Part shown: piece after piece, positions 1-10,490 of the stretch | Layout: every line of letters begins with the position of its first letter | How positions within the stretch are numbered: position 1 is the stretch's first letter | The notes under the pieces: generated by a model | Seen by the model: the letters and a program-made list of their open reading frames with translations, nothing else | Databases searched by the model: none | What the model was told of the DNA's origin: nothing | DNA from: Neoceratodus forsteri | Lineage: Eukaryota; Chordata; Ceratodontiformes; Ceratodontidae | Length of the DNA stretch: 64,000 bases | Assembly: GCA_016271365.2 (NCBI GenBank) | Contig: CM028131.1 | Location: 288,923,001-288,987,000, forward strand | Direction of reading: 5' to 3' | Position numbers and translations under genes: made by a program

Positions 1-388
1 CATCATGGACACCTCTTTTGAAGGAGAAGTTCTCTTTGGTTCACCCTCTGAGAAGGTTCTCACCAAGCTCCAAGAGGCCGGGAAGGCGGTGAGATCGGTC
101 CAGGCAATGTACCAACCAAAGCTTAGTTCCTTTCATAGGAACCAAAGCTGTTTTCGTGGACGGTCACAGAGACAACAGTCCCGCACCGGTCCACAACAGA
201 GGGGCTCCGGTTCTCGCAGAGCCCAGGGAAGACAGCCCGCGGGCAGAAGTCAGCGTCCAGCTAAGCTGGCTCAGCCCATGCTCCTCCGCCGCCACAGCCT
301 GACTCCTTCCGGCCCCGCCCCTCAGGATCAATGGGACATCAAGGTCGGGGTCGTATGCAGAATTACCTGCCAGGATGGCAGTCCATAA
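1..388 (+). pseudogene. DIRS gag C-terminal tail (copy A)
   Basis: Only the end of gag is in the window. The segment LFGSPSEKVLTKLQEAGKAV aligns with the LFGPDVQDIINDLQASG block near the gag end of copy C and the FLFGEQTENY block of copy G. An Arg/Gln/Gly-rich basic tail follows (about residues 40-80), as in the other copies, and probably binds nucleic acid. The frame is open to 388 and overlaps the RT reading frame that starts near 331. The N-terminal zinc knuckle is outside the window. Gag identity rests on comparison inside the window and on its position just before RT. Confidence 0.75.
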
Positions 389-1341
389 CCACCGACAGGT
401 GGGTTCTTCAGTTGGTCAGGCCACTTTATATAATTCGCAGACAAGCCACCTGGGCCTCCTCTGCTGTCCCTTACTTGGGTCAGCACAAATTGCTTATCAG
501 TCAAGAATACTCACGCTCCTGCAGAAGGGAGCGGTGGAGTGTGTTCCAGAGAACCAGATAGATTCCGGATACTATTCCCACTTCTTTCTGGTTCCCAAGA
601 AAACAGGGGACCTCCGTCCAATCTTGGACCTCAGCAACCTAAATACGACGGTCACCTACAAACGATTTCGCATGGTGACCCTTCTGGGCCTCATTCCCAT
701 GCTGAAGCAGGACGCCTTTTTAGCGTCCCTAGACCTGCAGGACGCCTACCTGCACATTCCCGGTGGCTCAAGCGCACAGGAGGTTCCTGCGCTTCGAGTT
801 TCTCGGCTACCATTTTCAGTTCCGGGCCCTTCCGTTCGGACTGTCATCGGCCCCCAGGGTCTTTACCAAATGTATGGCAGTCGTGGCAGCGTCCCTAAGG
901 AGACAGGGCCACTATGTGTTCCCGTACTTGGACGATTGGCTTCTCATGGCCGCCTCCAGAGAGGCGTTGTTGCTGGCTATTCAGAGCACTCAGGATTTGT
1001 TCCAGTCTCTGGTCATTATAATCAACTATGAGAAGTCTCTCCTCGTACCATCACAGAAGCTGCAGTTCATAGGCGCAGTTCTGGACACCGTTCAAGGGAA
1101 AGCATTTCTCCCAGACGACAGAGCGGAACGCATCAGATCCCTCATCAGGGATCTCTCAGCGAAGAAGACTGTCCCTGCCAGGCTGGTCCTTCGTCTGCTC
1201 GGACACATGGCTGAGGCTATTCCGACAGTCCCTTTGGCAAGGCTTCACATGCGGGTAACTCAGTGGAGGCTCAAGGTGCAGTGGGACCAAAGGCAAGACC
1301 ACATGCAGCATCTGGTCAGAATCACAAATGCCATGATTTGA
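331..1341 (+). pseudogene. DIRS reverse transcriptase (copy A)
   Basis: RT domain that would make cDNA from the element RNA. Visible blocks: ITTDRWVLQLV (N-terminal), HFFLVPKKTGDLRPILDL, SLDLQDAYLHIP (first catalytic Asp), ALPFGLSSAPRVFTKC, and FPYLDDWLL (YLDD codons at 925-936), then the thumb-like LRLLGHMAEAIPTVPLARLH. The blocks sit in three frames: frame 1 to about 420, frame 3 from 375 to about 760, frame 1 from 763. There are therefore at least two frameshifts, the second just after the Asp motif. A TGA at 1339 ends the last frame directly before RNase H. The catalytic motifs themselves are intact. Confidence 0.92.
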
Positions 1342-2204
1342 GACTGGCAAGGGTGGCTAGACCCAGGGACACTTTCTGCAGGTGTCCCGTTTACAGCGCC
1401 GTCCCCGGAGATAATCCTCTCCACAGATGCCTCAGGGCTAGGGTGGGGAGTGCACTTGAACGGGGTGAGGTCCCAGGGAACATGGACCCCTCAGGAAGCC
1501 CACCTCCACATCAACGTGTTGGAGATGAGGGCGGTCCTCTACGCCCTGCAGGCCTTTCAGTCAGAAATCTCGTTGTGCACTCTTCTGCTTCAGACAGACA
1601 ACACGGCGGTGATGTATTACCTCAACAAACAAGGAGGCGCACACTCTTACCCCCTTTGCAGGGAAGCCATGAGAGTGTGGGATTGGGTAATTCGACACGC
1701 GCGAACCTGATTGCAGTTCACGTTCCCGGAGTGGACAACACAATCGCAGACGGCCTGAGTCGCTCCCAGGCCAGAGTCCACGAGTGGGAACTTCTTCAAG
1801 GGGTCGCAGAGGATCTGTTTCTTCGATGGGGCACTCCAGAACTGGACTTATTCGCTTCCCCATCCAACGCAAAACTGCCCAATTTTTGCTCGCTAGATCC
1901 AGGGCCTGGTGTTTTCTGGCGAGACGTGTTGTCCCTCTCCTGGGCGGACAGATTCCTCTACGCTTTCCCTCCCTTCCCATTGATCCAGACAGTTCTTCTC
2001 AAACTGCACAGGGAGCATGCAACAATGATCCTGGTAGCCCCATTCTGGCCCAGACAGATCTGGTTCCCCTTGCTAACGCAGCTGTCCTGGGAACCTCCAA
2101 TTCCATTGCCTTTCAGCTCCCATCTCTTGTCTCAGGAGGAAGGTTCTCTAGTCCACCCGGACTTACACTCACTGAACCTGCATGCATGGCTCCTAGAGAC
2201 ATAG
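1342..2204 (+). pseudogene. DIRS RNase H plus Dam-like methyltransferase segment (copy A)
   Basis: RNase H: STDASGLGWGVHL (first Asp), INVLEMRAVLYALQAF (Glu), LLQTDNTAVMYYLNKQGG (second Asp) in frame 1, then a stop at 1708 and a shift to frame 3, where HVPGVDNTIADGLSRS supplies the last Asp. It would degrade RNA in the RNA:DNA hybrid. It is followed by LRWGTPELDLFASPSNAKLP and LYAFPPFPLI and then VAPFWPRQIWFPLL. The LDLFA...N and FPPF pattern resembles the D-x-A...N and NPPY motifs of phage Dam N6-adenine methyltransferases, a domain known from DIRS elements. Whether it is enzymatically active is not shown. The frame closes at TAG 2204. Confidence 0.85.
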
Positions 2205-2205
2205 C

Positions 2206-3238
2206 CATTTTGCGACACGGGGTCTCGCAAGAGGTGGCGGAAGTTCTTTCCACGGCCAGAAAGCCGGCAACGCATGCAATGTACGCCATGAAATGGCGCC
2301 GCTTTTGCCTGTGGTCGCAAGCACGCGGCCTTTCCCCTCTAGGTTGTCCGGTGAAAGCGGTGTTAGAATACCTGCTCTCCCTTTTCCATTCGGGTCTCGC
2401 CTACTCCTCTATTAAGGTGCACCTTTGCGCTATTTCTGCTTACCACTTCCCGGTGGGACAGCGCACAGTGGCGCAACTTGGCGCCTCTCGAGACTTTGCG
2501 AGAGATTATTACACCTTAGGCCACCCATTAAGGACCCTGTTCCTCCATGGGATTTACTCTTTGTCCTGGAACAGCTCACGCTCCCCCCTTTTGAACCTGC
2601 CGCGGATTGCGAGCTGCGTTTCCTGTCATGGAAGACGTTATTGTTAGTTGCTTTTACGTTAGCGAGGAGAATTTCCGAGCTTCACGCTCTAATGTGTAAG
2701 GAACCTTATTTGAATTTCCACCAGGACAGAGTGTCCCTGAGGATGAATCCTAAGTTCTTGCCTAAGGTGGTCTCTGCACTCACTTTCAATCAGGACATTG
2801 ACCTGCCTGTATATTTCCCTAAATATTCTAATAGAGGAGAAGCGCTGCTCCACACCCTGGATGTTCACCGCTGTCTAAGGTATTACCTGAACAGGACTAA
2901 ACAGCTTCAGTAGTTGGAGCAACTCTTACGTTTCCTTCGCTGAGAGGATGATGGGCCAACCAGTATCGAAGCAGTCCCTTTCTCGCTGGCTTGTCCAGTG
3001 TATATCTTACTGCTATGATGCTAAGCAGAAGCCCCTCCTGGGTACAGACTGGGGCCATTCCACTAGGGGGGTGGCTACCTCCTTTGCAGCACTTGGCAAC
3101 GTCTCCTCCTCTGCCATTTGTGCTGCAGCCACTTGGAGCTCTATGCATACTTTTATCAGGCATTACAGCCTGGACATTGCTTCACGGCGAAGAGCCAGTT
3201 TCGGCCTGGCTGTGCTACAGGGTCTCCTGTCCTAGAGT
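2206..3238 (+). pseudogene. DIRS tyrosine recombinase (copy A)
   Basis: Integrates the circular cDNA in the family model. N-terminal core-binding part: ATHAMYAMKWRRFCLWS, then SSIKVHLCAISAYH. Catalytic part: LARRISELHAL (first Arg), SKQSLSRWLVQCISYCY, WGHSTRGVATSFA (H-x-x-R), ICAAATWSSMHTFIRHYSLD (His and the Tyr nucleophile), ending in GLLS with TAG at 3233-3235. The blocks are spread over frame 2 to about 2500, frame 1 for 2500-2913 and frame 2 from 2948, so at least two frameshifts are present. A stop follows TKQLQ at 2911. All R-H-R-Y residues are visible, unlike in copies C, E, F and G. Confidence 0.92.
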
Positions 3239-3312
3239 CAGGACTTGGATGGATTTTCCTAGTTTCCTCCTCCCAGAATGCTTACAAGCGTTATTGCTTG
3301 GAAATCAGTCCT

Positions 3313-3418
3313 AATGCTGTTACCTGCTGCAAGAGCTGTATCTCGAAGTAAGATAGTACAGTTACGTAAGAACTTACCGTAACAGTAGATCTTCAAGAAC
3401 TGCTCTTGCAGCAGGTAC
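3313..3418. repeat. DIRS internal complementary region (copy A)
   Basis: An imperfect palindrome: ACCTGCTGCAAGAGCTGT near the left edge is complementary to CTGCTCTTGCAGCAGGT at the right edge. The right half (3355-3418) is the reverse complement of the terminal repeat at 3700-3764, which is the expected DIRS arrangement. In the DIRS-1 replication model the ICR templates completion of the terminal repeats on a circular intermediate. Confidence 0.85.
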
Positions 3419-3699
3419 CTTCCCGCCCACCTACCCCCTTGGAGGAGGCATGGCTTACCGAGCCTTGAGCAAGGGCTTACGCTCTTTTTGTCTTCTGATG
3501 ATGGATCTTCGGTCTCCCATTCTGATGTCGTCCTGTGACCGGAAGTCTCCAGCGGGAGAACTGGGGAATCTGGCAGGACCGCCACCTTGTAGCCTCGCCT
3601 GGCCCGTGGACGGGACTGGCGTCGGTCGGTCCCCGCTGAAGTTAGCTAGCTAGAAGAATTCCGTGGGGTCCTGATGCCTGCCGGCTTCAGTCTTAATGG

Positions 3700-3764
3700 T
3701 GTTACCTGCTGCAAGAGCTGTTCTCGAAGATCTACTGTTACGGTAAGTTCTTATGTAACTGTAC
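3700..3764. repeat. DIRS right inverted terminal repeat, outer part (copy A)
   Basis: Reverse complement of 3355-3416 with few mismatches, from the CTGCTGCAAGAGC edge through TTACGGTAAGTTCTTATGTAA. It marks the right end of copy A near 3764. The 280 bp between it and the ICR (3419-3699) carry no coding match and probably form the inner part of the terminal repeat. The same core (TAAGAACTT...TAACAGTAGA) is recognisable in copy F, so A and F belong to related families. Confidence 0.85.
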
Positions 3765-3950
3765 TTTCCCTCCTGTCACCAAGGGACAGCCAGTTTAATC
3801 CACTATAGAGCTTACACTGTTGAGTATTGTAAGGGCAGTCAAGTATCAGCACGGTTAGCTTGTTGTAAAGTGCATTTAATTTGGCCAGTCTTGATTTGGA
3901 TGCACCACGGAGGACGATGTACACATAGTCAATAGAAGGGACCATCATAC
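3765..3950 (-). mobile_element. LINE reverse-transcriptase C-terminal fragment
   Basis: Read on the minus strand, the frame gives IDYVYIVLRGASKS..LAKLNALYNKL followed by YNTQQCKLYSGLNWLSLGDRR. This is the post-RT pattern of many non-LTR elements (IDY...W, L...QNKA.R, L.WL.L..RR). It is unlike the CR1 copies in this window, so it is another LINE clade, not assigned. It is short, truncated at both ends and directly abuts the right end of DIRS copy A. Confidence 0.55.
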
Positions 3951-4150
3951 ATTTGATTATTCTCTCTCTCTCTCTCCTTTCTCACTAGCTCATTGTATTT
4001 AGCTGTTCATTTCTGGATATCAAATAAAATAACACCCAGATCCTTCTCACCCTTCGTCTGCTCCATTTTCAGTCCACCCAACCTGTATTCCATTCTTGGA
4101 TTCTTCGTTGCCATGTGCATGACTTTGCATTACAAACTAAAAATACAGCA
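3951..4150 (-). mobile_element. CR1-like LINE fragment
   Basis: On the minus strand the sequence reads MQSHAHGNEESKNGIQ... then EKDLGVILFDI, the HxG-K...ERDLGV block that follows the RT domain in CR1. A CT microsatellite (about 3962-3976) interrupts the upstream edge. Old and truncated. Confidence 0.55.
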
Positions 4151-4847
4151 AACTGGATGTACGCAGCATAGACAGCAAGCATTGTTCCTGGGCAACATAT
4201 CAGTGCTGATCAGTAAACATCAACAACTTCCTTCAATATATTGGTTTTCGGGCTATAATTCAAACAAAATAAATTATATGGTAAATGAATAATTGCAACC
4301 GTCAAACTATAAATATATGCGACTGTATAGATACTGTATATTTCAATTCCTTTTTTTTTTTTTTTTTAAACCTCCCTTGGCCTGCAGACCTTCAACTTTC
4401 CATCAGTGCCACCTGCTCGTCCTTGGAGTTTCCCCTTTAATCGTTCTTTGGCACTGTGGGATAACCACAGCACACCACTGTATTGCCCACTCTGTTAGAC
4501 TCTCAAGGCAGGACCCTGCCTTGCAGCTCCTTAGCAGACTGCCTCACATTATCCAGATACCTCCAGCATAGGTGCCTGAGACTTTCCTTAGGTCAGGGAG
4601 GAAGGAGCCTGGGTTGGATGAGGGGAGCTATCAAAGCATCTTCTGTCTAATCTGTGACTGATTTATTTCCTCATTATATTCCGTCCCTCTAAAAAGCCTG
4701 CTTTCTTTAACAGATGTCAGTTTGCCTAGTGCATTGACCTGTGCACTGTCTCCTCCCAGTGCCAGCTGCCGGCTCTGTGCTGTACTACCTCTGTGGACAC
4801 TCAGGTGGTGGTAGTGCAACAGATTGTATAAGCATTCCTTCACAGAC
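4151..4847. other. Unassigned spacer
   Basis: No coding match and no clear repeat family. It has an AT-rich first part, a 15-bp T run near 4350-4365 and a GC-richer second part without a conserved frame. Open frames here are short and lack motifs. Probably old transposon or intron sequence decayed beyond recognition by eye. Confidence 0.4.
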
Positions 4848-5815
4848 AGAGAAACATAGAATTTGGTGACAGAAAAGGACCGCTTGGCCTACCCAGTCTG
4901 CCCAGATGGTCCCTGCCTAGTCTGTCTCCGCAGAACCTAACTAGCTTTTGGCGATCCTCCCTGTTCCCCTCCTATTTACTGTTATTCCCGTGTCTATCCC
5001 ATGCATGTTTAAAGCCCCTGTTTTTGCTACCCACCACTAGTGATAAGTGAAGTGGGCTAAATTCGCTCCATGAAGTGATTCGCAGAGTAACGTGGAATCT
5101 GCAAAGTGCTCCGCAATGCGAAGTGGAGTACTTCGCGTTACAATGGGGAACGCGAAGTCCATTGAAAACAATGACTTTGTGTTATTCTGCCTTTCCCAAA
5201 CCACTTCTCCATCAATTTTAATGTGAAGTAACACTGAAATCAATGTACTTTGCATCACTTCGCCTTGTTATTGAGTTCCAAAGCAAATTTGCTGTGCTTC
5301 ATGGAATTGCAGGTCACATGGGCTCTAGATTGTTCTGCACAGCCTCAGTTCTGTGTAGTGTGTATGTAGTGGAATATGGAGACCGTTTCTTCTCAGAGCT
5401 CTGCCACTGAAATCTTCTAAAAGCTATTAAAAAAACCTTTTTGAGCCATTTTTTTTGTTTTGCTCAATTTAGTACATCGATTTTAGGAAACACCCCCTGT
5501 GCTCATATCATTGAGCGTTTATTGTCTGTGTGTGGATTTTAAATGTTAATTTAGAACAGCGAGTCTGTGTACTGTGAAATGTGCTTTGGGGGAGGGAGTT
5601 TCTGTGGTGTAGGTAGATTAACTGGGAGAAAAAGGCAGTCTTTCTGTTTTGGTTATATTTTTCTTGTATAACTGTGTTAATGTACACACAGTAATATTTT
5701 CAGTAATTGTCATTTTTTTTGCTGATTGTTGTGGTGCAGCAGTGTAGAATTTGTTTAAAACATTTGGTGATATTACTAAAGGTTTTCAATTTGTTATGCA
5801 TTACTTGTAGTTGTG

Positions 5816-5821
<6 letters not shown>

Positions 5822-5874
<53 letters not shown>

Positions 5875-5886
5875 GCGTGTGCGTGC
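5822..5886. repeat. (GT)n microsatellite
   Basis: About 24 uninterrupted GT units followed by GTGTGC variants, inside the hAT-like element. It would read as a Val-Cys repeat but has no coding meaning. Confidence 0.97.
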
Positions 5887-6238
5887 CATTAAATCAGATA
5901 CCATTTATTGTGCCACAGAGTAATTGCAGCAGTGTTAACCTGCTATCCACTGCACCTGCATGAATTTTTTGTACTGCTTGTGGTATCTTTACTGGTAGTA
6001 GTGGACTGTTACTGCCGTGCATTAACCCCCCCCCCCCCCAAACTAGCAAAAGGTATTCTTTTCAAATTTGGATTTCTGATGGTAAGCACTGGTTAGGTGG
6101 TGGTGTTGTACCTTTGAGCCTGCATCTCTTTAGTGTGCAGTGCAATCTTAACCTGTCTGTGCATTTGCATCTCTTTAGGGCCCAATTAAGTCACAGTTGT
6201 TTCCTTGGCTTCCCTTCAGAGTACTGGTGTGGTGCACA

Positions 6239-7331
6239 TGATTCACGATCATGTAACGAATCACAAAATTGATGTTTTGTAGTATCTCTCCAGGGTTCAC
6301 CACTGTACCCATTGATATGAGTTTTCAAGCTGGTGAGTTTTGTGAACAGCCGGGTCATCAGGGAAGTAGAGCCGTAGGCATTCACGTTCCCAGTACGCTC
6401 GTCAGCTCTAAGTCTGAGAAAAATAAATCCATTTTTCACAGTCATGAATGCAGTCACAATTCACGATCACATCACAAATCACAAAATTAATTTTTTTACT
6501 AGTTACGTGCATCATGTAAGCCTGTTTTGTAGTATCTCTCCAGACTTCACCACTGTACTTATTGATATGAGTTGTCAAATTGGGGAGTTTTGTGATACAG
6601 GTCATTGTCATCGGGGAACTACAGCCGTAGGCTTCGCGTTCCTGTACAGCATGTGAGTTACAGTACTGTAAGCCATGTGATATGTGGGGGCCAGGACCTT
6701 CAATATTGTTGTCACTCCATGCCACTTTGGTTTAGGCGGAATGACAACGAATCTAATCACAATAACAGAAGCGCAGTGGGCATTTCATGCTGGTCACTCT
6801 GCGTGGCGGTGAAAGCATAGAGTGCCCACTTCGTGGGCACTTCATAGGCGGAATTTAAATTCACTTCATCTCTAAGATGGGAGACTTTGCATGTCTTGTT
6901 ACACTCTCATTTCATTTTGTCAGAACTGGGGAAATTTTTGGACACAAGACAGTAGCATTTTGGGGATGAACATTAATTCTGGTGATTTTGTCTGACCACC
7001 GCCCAGATGACTGAGTGTGCCATTAATTCTGGGAGACTTTGCATTTCTTGTTACGCTCTCATTTCACTTCATCAGCACTGGAGAATTTTCTGGAGACAAG
7101 ACAACAGTAGCATTTTGGGGATGCACATTAATTCTAGTCACTGTGTGTGAGGGGGGCTGGCAATATTGTTGTCACTCTGCTTTAGTTCGCATTAAGGCGG
7201 AATGACAATGCAAAGTAATAATAAGGCGAAGTGGGCGTTTCATGCAGGCCACTCCGCGAAGCTGAGTGACAACGCGAAGTGCCCACTTCACGTTCACTTC
7301 GCCGGCGAAATTTACATTAGCTGCATCTCTA
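6239..7331. repeat. Internal tandem duplications of the hAT-like element
   Basis: Three pairs of diverged direct repeats are visible. The GTAGTATCTCTCCAG...CACTGTAC unit occurs at about 6279 and 6531. The GGGAGACTTTGCAT...TTGGGGATG unit occurs at about 6887 and 7030. The block CAATATTGTTGTCACTC...GCCCACTTCG occurs at about 6701 and 7161. The last copy is the actual right terminus, so the 6701 copy is a second, internal end-like sequence. Confidence 0.8.
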
Positions 7332-8520
7332 CCCACCACCTCCACTGGCAGATTGTTCCAGGCATCCACCACTCTTTCAGTGAAGTAGTACTTCCTCACG
7401 TCCCTCTTAAATGTCCCCCTTCCAGCTTCATCACATGCCCCCCGGTTCTGGTGATCTTTCTCATTTGAAAGAGACTCCCCTCCTGCACCTTATTCATCCC
7501 TGTGAGGTACTTGTAGATCTCTGTAATGTCCCCTTTTGCTGTCCTCTCTTCTTGGGTCTGCATGTTGAGATCCCTCAGCCTCTCCGCTTAGGACTTATGA
7601 TGCAGCCCCTGCACTGTCTTAGTCACCCTCCTCTGGACTGTCTCCACCCTATCTGTGTCCTTTCTGAGGTGCGTTCTCCAGAACAGGACACTACACCAGG
7701 TGGAGTCTCACCAGCACACAATACAGTGGCAACACCACCTCCCTCCTTCTGCCTGTTATATCTCTCATTATGCCTCCCAACATTTCACTGGCCCTACCCA
7801 CTGCTTTGTCACACTGCCTTGCCACTTTATCTGATATGATCACCCCAAGGTCCCTTCACTGCTTTGTGACTGTCAGTACTCCCCACCCCCAAAAATCCTG
7901 TTCTTAGTTTCCATGCCCTAGGTGCTTAATTTTGTACTTTTGGAATTAAACCCTAGCTGTCATGCCTTTGACCACTCCTCAAGTTTCCCAGTGTTTCTAC
8001 GCATTCTCTCCACCCACTTCTAAGTATCTATCCTATTGTACATTTCGGTGTCATCTGCAAAAAGGCATACTTCCCCTTCCAGTTAGTCTGCAGTGTCACT
8101 TATGAAAACATTCGAGAAGACCAGTCCCAGCACTGAGCCCTGTGGCAGCCTGCTGGTCACTCTCCCTTTGTTAGAGTGAGTGCAGTTTACCACCACCTTC
8201 TGTCACCTATCTGTTAATCAGTTTCCTACCGAATTTACCATTTTGGATACCACCCCTAGGCTGTCCAGTTTCTTTAACAGTCTCCTGGGTTGTACAGTGG
8301 CAAAGGCCTTGCTAAAGTCCAAATAGGCCATGTCCATTGTACACCCTTGATCTAATTCCCTGGTCACCTAGTCGAATAAATCATTCAGATTTGTCCGGCA
8401 TGCCCCCCTCCCCCACTGAATCCATGCTGTCTTTGTTCTTGTAGACCATTTGCTTCAAGATACTCTGCTAACCTTTCCTTCCAACAGTTTCCATTAATTT
8501 CCCTATTGATGTGAGACTGG

Positions 8521-9215
8521 CCAGAGGAGAGACCATCCTCCAGAATGCTGTACCCCCACCCGGCCAGCCCTTTAACAATTCAGGCTCAGGATCATTGGTG
8601 TCACAAGCAGTAACACGGCTGCTGTGCTCTCAAGGTAACAGCCATCAAAAATTTTAATCGAAAGAAAGTGGGATTGTGATTCGTCATGGGTCGTGAATAA
8701 TATAACACACAACCATGAACGGCAGCTGCAAAGTGAAGCTGAGTGGTTTCAGCTGCCCGTTGAGTGGGTTAGTAGAGCTCAAGTCACTGACCCTAGAGTG
8801 TATTGTAGTAGAATAAGCCATTTATCTCAATAGGAGAGGGTGAGATCCATGCTTCAGAAGTGAAAAGCCACACACACATATTTTCATATAGCTTTTTCTC
8901 CTCTAGTGTCATTCTCCCAGTTCTTGGGCCTTGAGGACATACCTCCCGTGGTGGAGCTCCCAGCCCTATCCTCCAATAGCCTACAGTCAGGGCCCCAGGG
9001 CTCCACCAGCTGTCATCCCGACACCATGGTTTTAACCCCCCATTTTTTGTCCTGCTTACACTCTTAACTCATTACCTCCAGGGTGGCCATTTTGTCTCAG
9101 GTTAAGCAATGGATAGTTTGGACTTCATACAAAGGCTATTGGAAGTAACAAGTTAAAAAACATGCGAGTACATCAGGAAACTGTTTCTACTTCATTATTA
9201 CCATCAGCCAATCCA
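8521..9215. other. Unassigned spacer
   Basis: No recognised gene or repeat. A C-rich stretch (8890-9060) could be decayed DIRS gag because it precedes RT-like sequence of copy B, but no motif supports this. Confidence 0.35.
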
Positions 9216-10490
9216 GCTTACTTTTGTACAGTATCTCTGGTCCGACCTTTGTTGTTGTAGAAACAATCTCTCGGTTAGCAAGCCCACACCAAGTCCTGAG
9301 ATCATATCAGATGTTTGTAATGCGTCTTCTGATGAGTGCTGAATGGTGGTCTCTCTGGTCATTCTGTCCCTGGAGCCAGAGGCCTGATTTTTTTTTTTTC
9401 TATGGTTGACCTCCTGGATACGTACTCCACATTCCTATCTGCTCTTCGCAGAGAAGGTTCCTTAGATTCGGAGAGAGTGGAACCCCCCCACACACTAATT
9501 CCAAGCCATACCATTGAGTTTATATTGGACTCCCTGTGGAATCGTTGCGTGTCTGTTGGTAATGGCAGCATTTCTCAGATGCAGAAGCATCAAGGTGTTA
9601 CTCTACCTCGGTGACTGATGTCTAACCGGCATTTCAATGCCAGATGTGGAACATGGCAGGGATCTGACAGTCCAGACATTCTAGCAACTGGGCCTCATGG
9701 TCAGTCTTTCCAAATCCAAACTGATGCGGAAGCAGTTTATTTTATTCATTGGGGTATAACTACACTCGCTGTACGCCAGAGGGTGCCTGCCTCCTGACAG
9801 GGTAGAGGATCTGTCATTCATTGCCTGCTCATTTGGGGTTTGGCAGCTGATGTTGGCCTGAGATTTCCTCAGTCTCCTTGGCTTTATGGCTTCTACCTTG
9901 GCTATGGTCTGCTGGAACTTGAGAACCATCCAGTGGGAGCTGAGGTGGCAGTGGTCACAGATGTGCTCAGCCCTGGATCACCTGGTTTGGGTGACCCAAC
10001 TGATGACATCTTCTGGTGTCTGTTCCTGCCAAACCTCTTGAAGAGAATCTCATTTGTTAGACCAGAACCATTGATCACAATAACGATGGATACCTACTTA
10101 GTGTGTTGGAGCACATCTTTTGGAGCATAGGACATTTGCCATTTGGTCACCCAGTGAGTCTTGACTGAATATCAGCCTGCTGAAACGTACACTCAGCATC
10201 ATTAAAGTTCACACCACTGGTCAAGGACCAGTTTGTTCAGGTCAACATAGACAGCTGACCACAATGTTTTACCTGAACAGTGCAAAATGCACTCCTTTCC
10301 TCTCTGTCAGGAGGCATTGTGGACATGGTCTCTGTCTCACTCCCTACGGATAGACCTCGTAGTATTCCATGTCATGGGGAGAACAACCAGCTTACAGACA
10401 CTCTCAGACATCTCATAGAATTGCACGAACAAAGAAGGCTTTATGACCTATATGATGCTCACCCCTTTACACAAGGGAGAAACTTGTAGT
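9216..10490 (+). pseudogene. Decayed DIRS RT-RNase H (copy B)
   Basis: Fragments of the DIRS polyprotein are readable across frames. VMAAFLRCRSIKVLLYLGD near 9560-9620 corresponds to the VVAA.LRR.G..FPYLDD block, with the second catalytic position lost. LLGFMASTLAMVCWN..TIQW near 9875-9930 matches the thumb block of the other copies. ITITMDTYLVCWSTSFGA near 10080-10125 corresponds to ILTTDASLVCWGT of copy D. HVMGRTTSLQTLSDIS near 10350 corresponds to the HVxGxxNxLADxLSR end of RNase H. Sequence is closest to the D/E family. No terminal repeats, MT segment or recombinase were seen. This is the oldest DIRS copy by appearance. Confidence 0.75.

Larger units (their letters stand above)
1..3764 (+). 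mobile_element. DIRS retrotransposon copy A (3' part)
   Basis: Seen: in order, a gag tail, a reverse transcriptase with YLDD, an RNase H with TDAS and an LSR-type end, a Dam-like segment, a tyrosine recombinase with the HSTRG and HYSLD signatures, an ICR-like palindromic block and an inverted terminal repeat. This order is the DIRS plan known from vertebrates. DIRS elements copy through RNA and integrate a circular DNA form with a tyrosine recombinase instead of a DDE integrase. The left terminal repeat and most of gag lie before the window. Several frameshifts and two in-frame stops make the copy defective, but it is less decayed than B, C or D. Confidence 0.93.
5038..7331. mobile_element. 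hAT-like DNA transposon, non-autonomous, with 8-bp target duplication
   Basis: Flanked by the perfect 8-bp direct repeat CCCACCAC (5030-5037 and 7332-7339). It starts TAGTGATAAG and ends ATCTCTA, so both ends fit the hAT terminal consensus YARNG (TAGTG and TAGAG). Both subterminal regions are full of GCGAAGTG / CACTTCGC motifs, on the left at 5046-5165 and on the right at 7215-7315. No transposase frame was found. A TG microsatellite and two internal tandem duplications make up much of the body. Excising the element plus one repeat restores an uninterrupted CR1. Confidence 0.85.
4848..8520 (-). mobile_element. CR1 LINE, antisense, split by a hAT element
   Basis: Left piece 4848-5037 is the CR1 3' end in reverse: its complement carries the GGGCAGACTGGGTAGGCC...TTCTATGTTTC tail found in the other CR1 copies. 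Right piece 7332-8520 continues upstream through the C-terminal region (YFTERVVDAWNNLPVEV on the minus strand), the QRR/ATK block, the ERDLGV block and RT palm sequence including a decayed 'LD.SKAFDTV' region near 8310. The pieces join precisely when 5038-7331 plus one CCCACCAC copy is removed. The frame is broken in many places, and the endonuclease half is missing beyond 8520. Confidence 0.85.

Noticed and set aside
3962..3976. CT tract as a CRISPR-like or regulatory repeat
   Set aside because: Simple-sequence DNA only; no spaced direct repeats of CRISPR type anywhere in the window.
5707..5892. Hydrophobic frame with a Val-Cys repeat
   Set aside because: It is a translated GT microsatellite in a hAT-like element.
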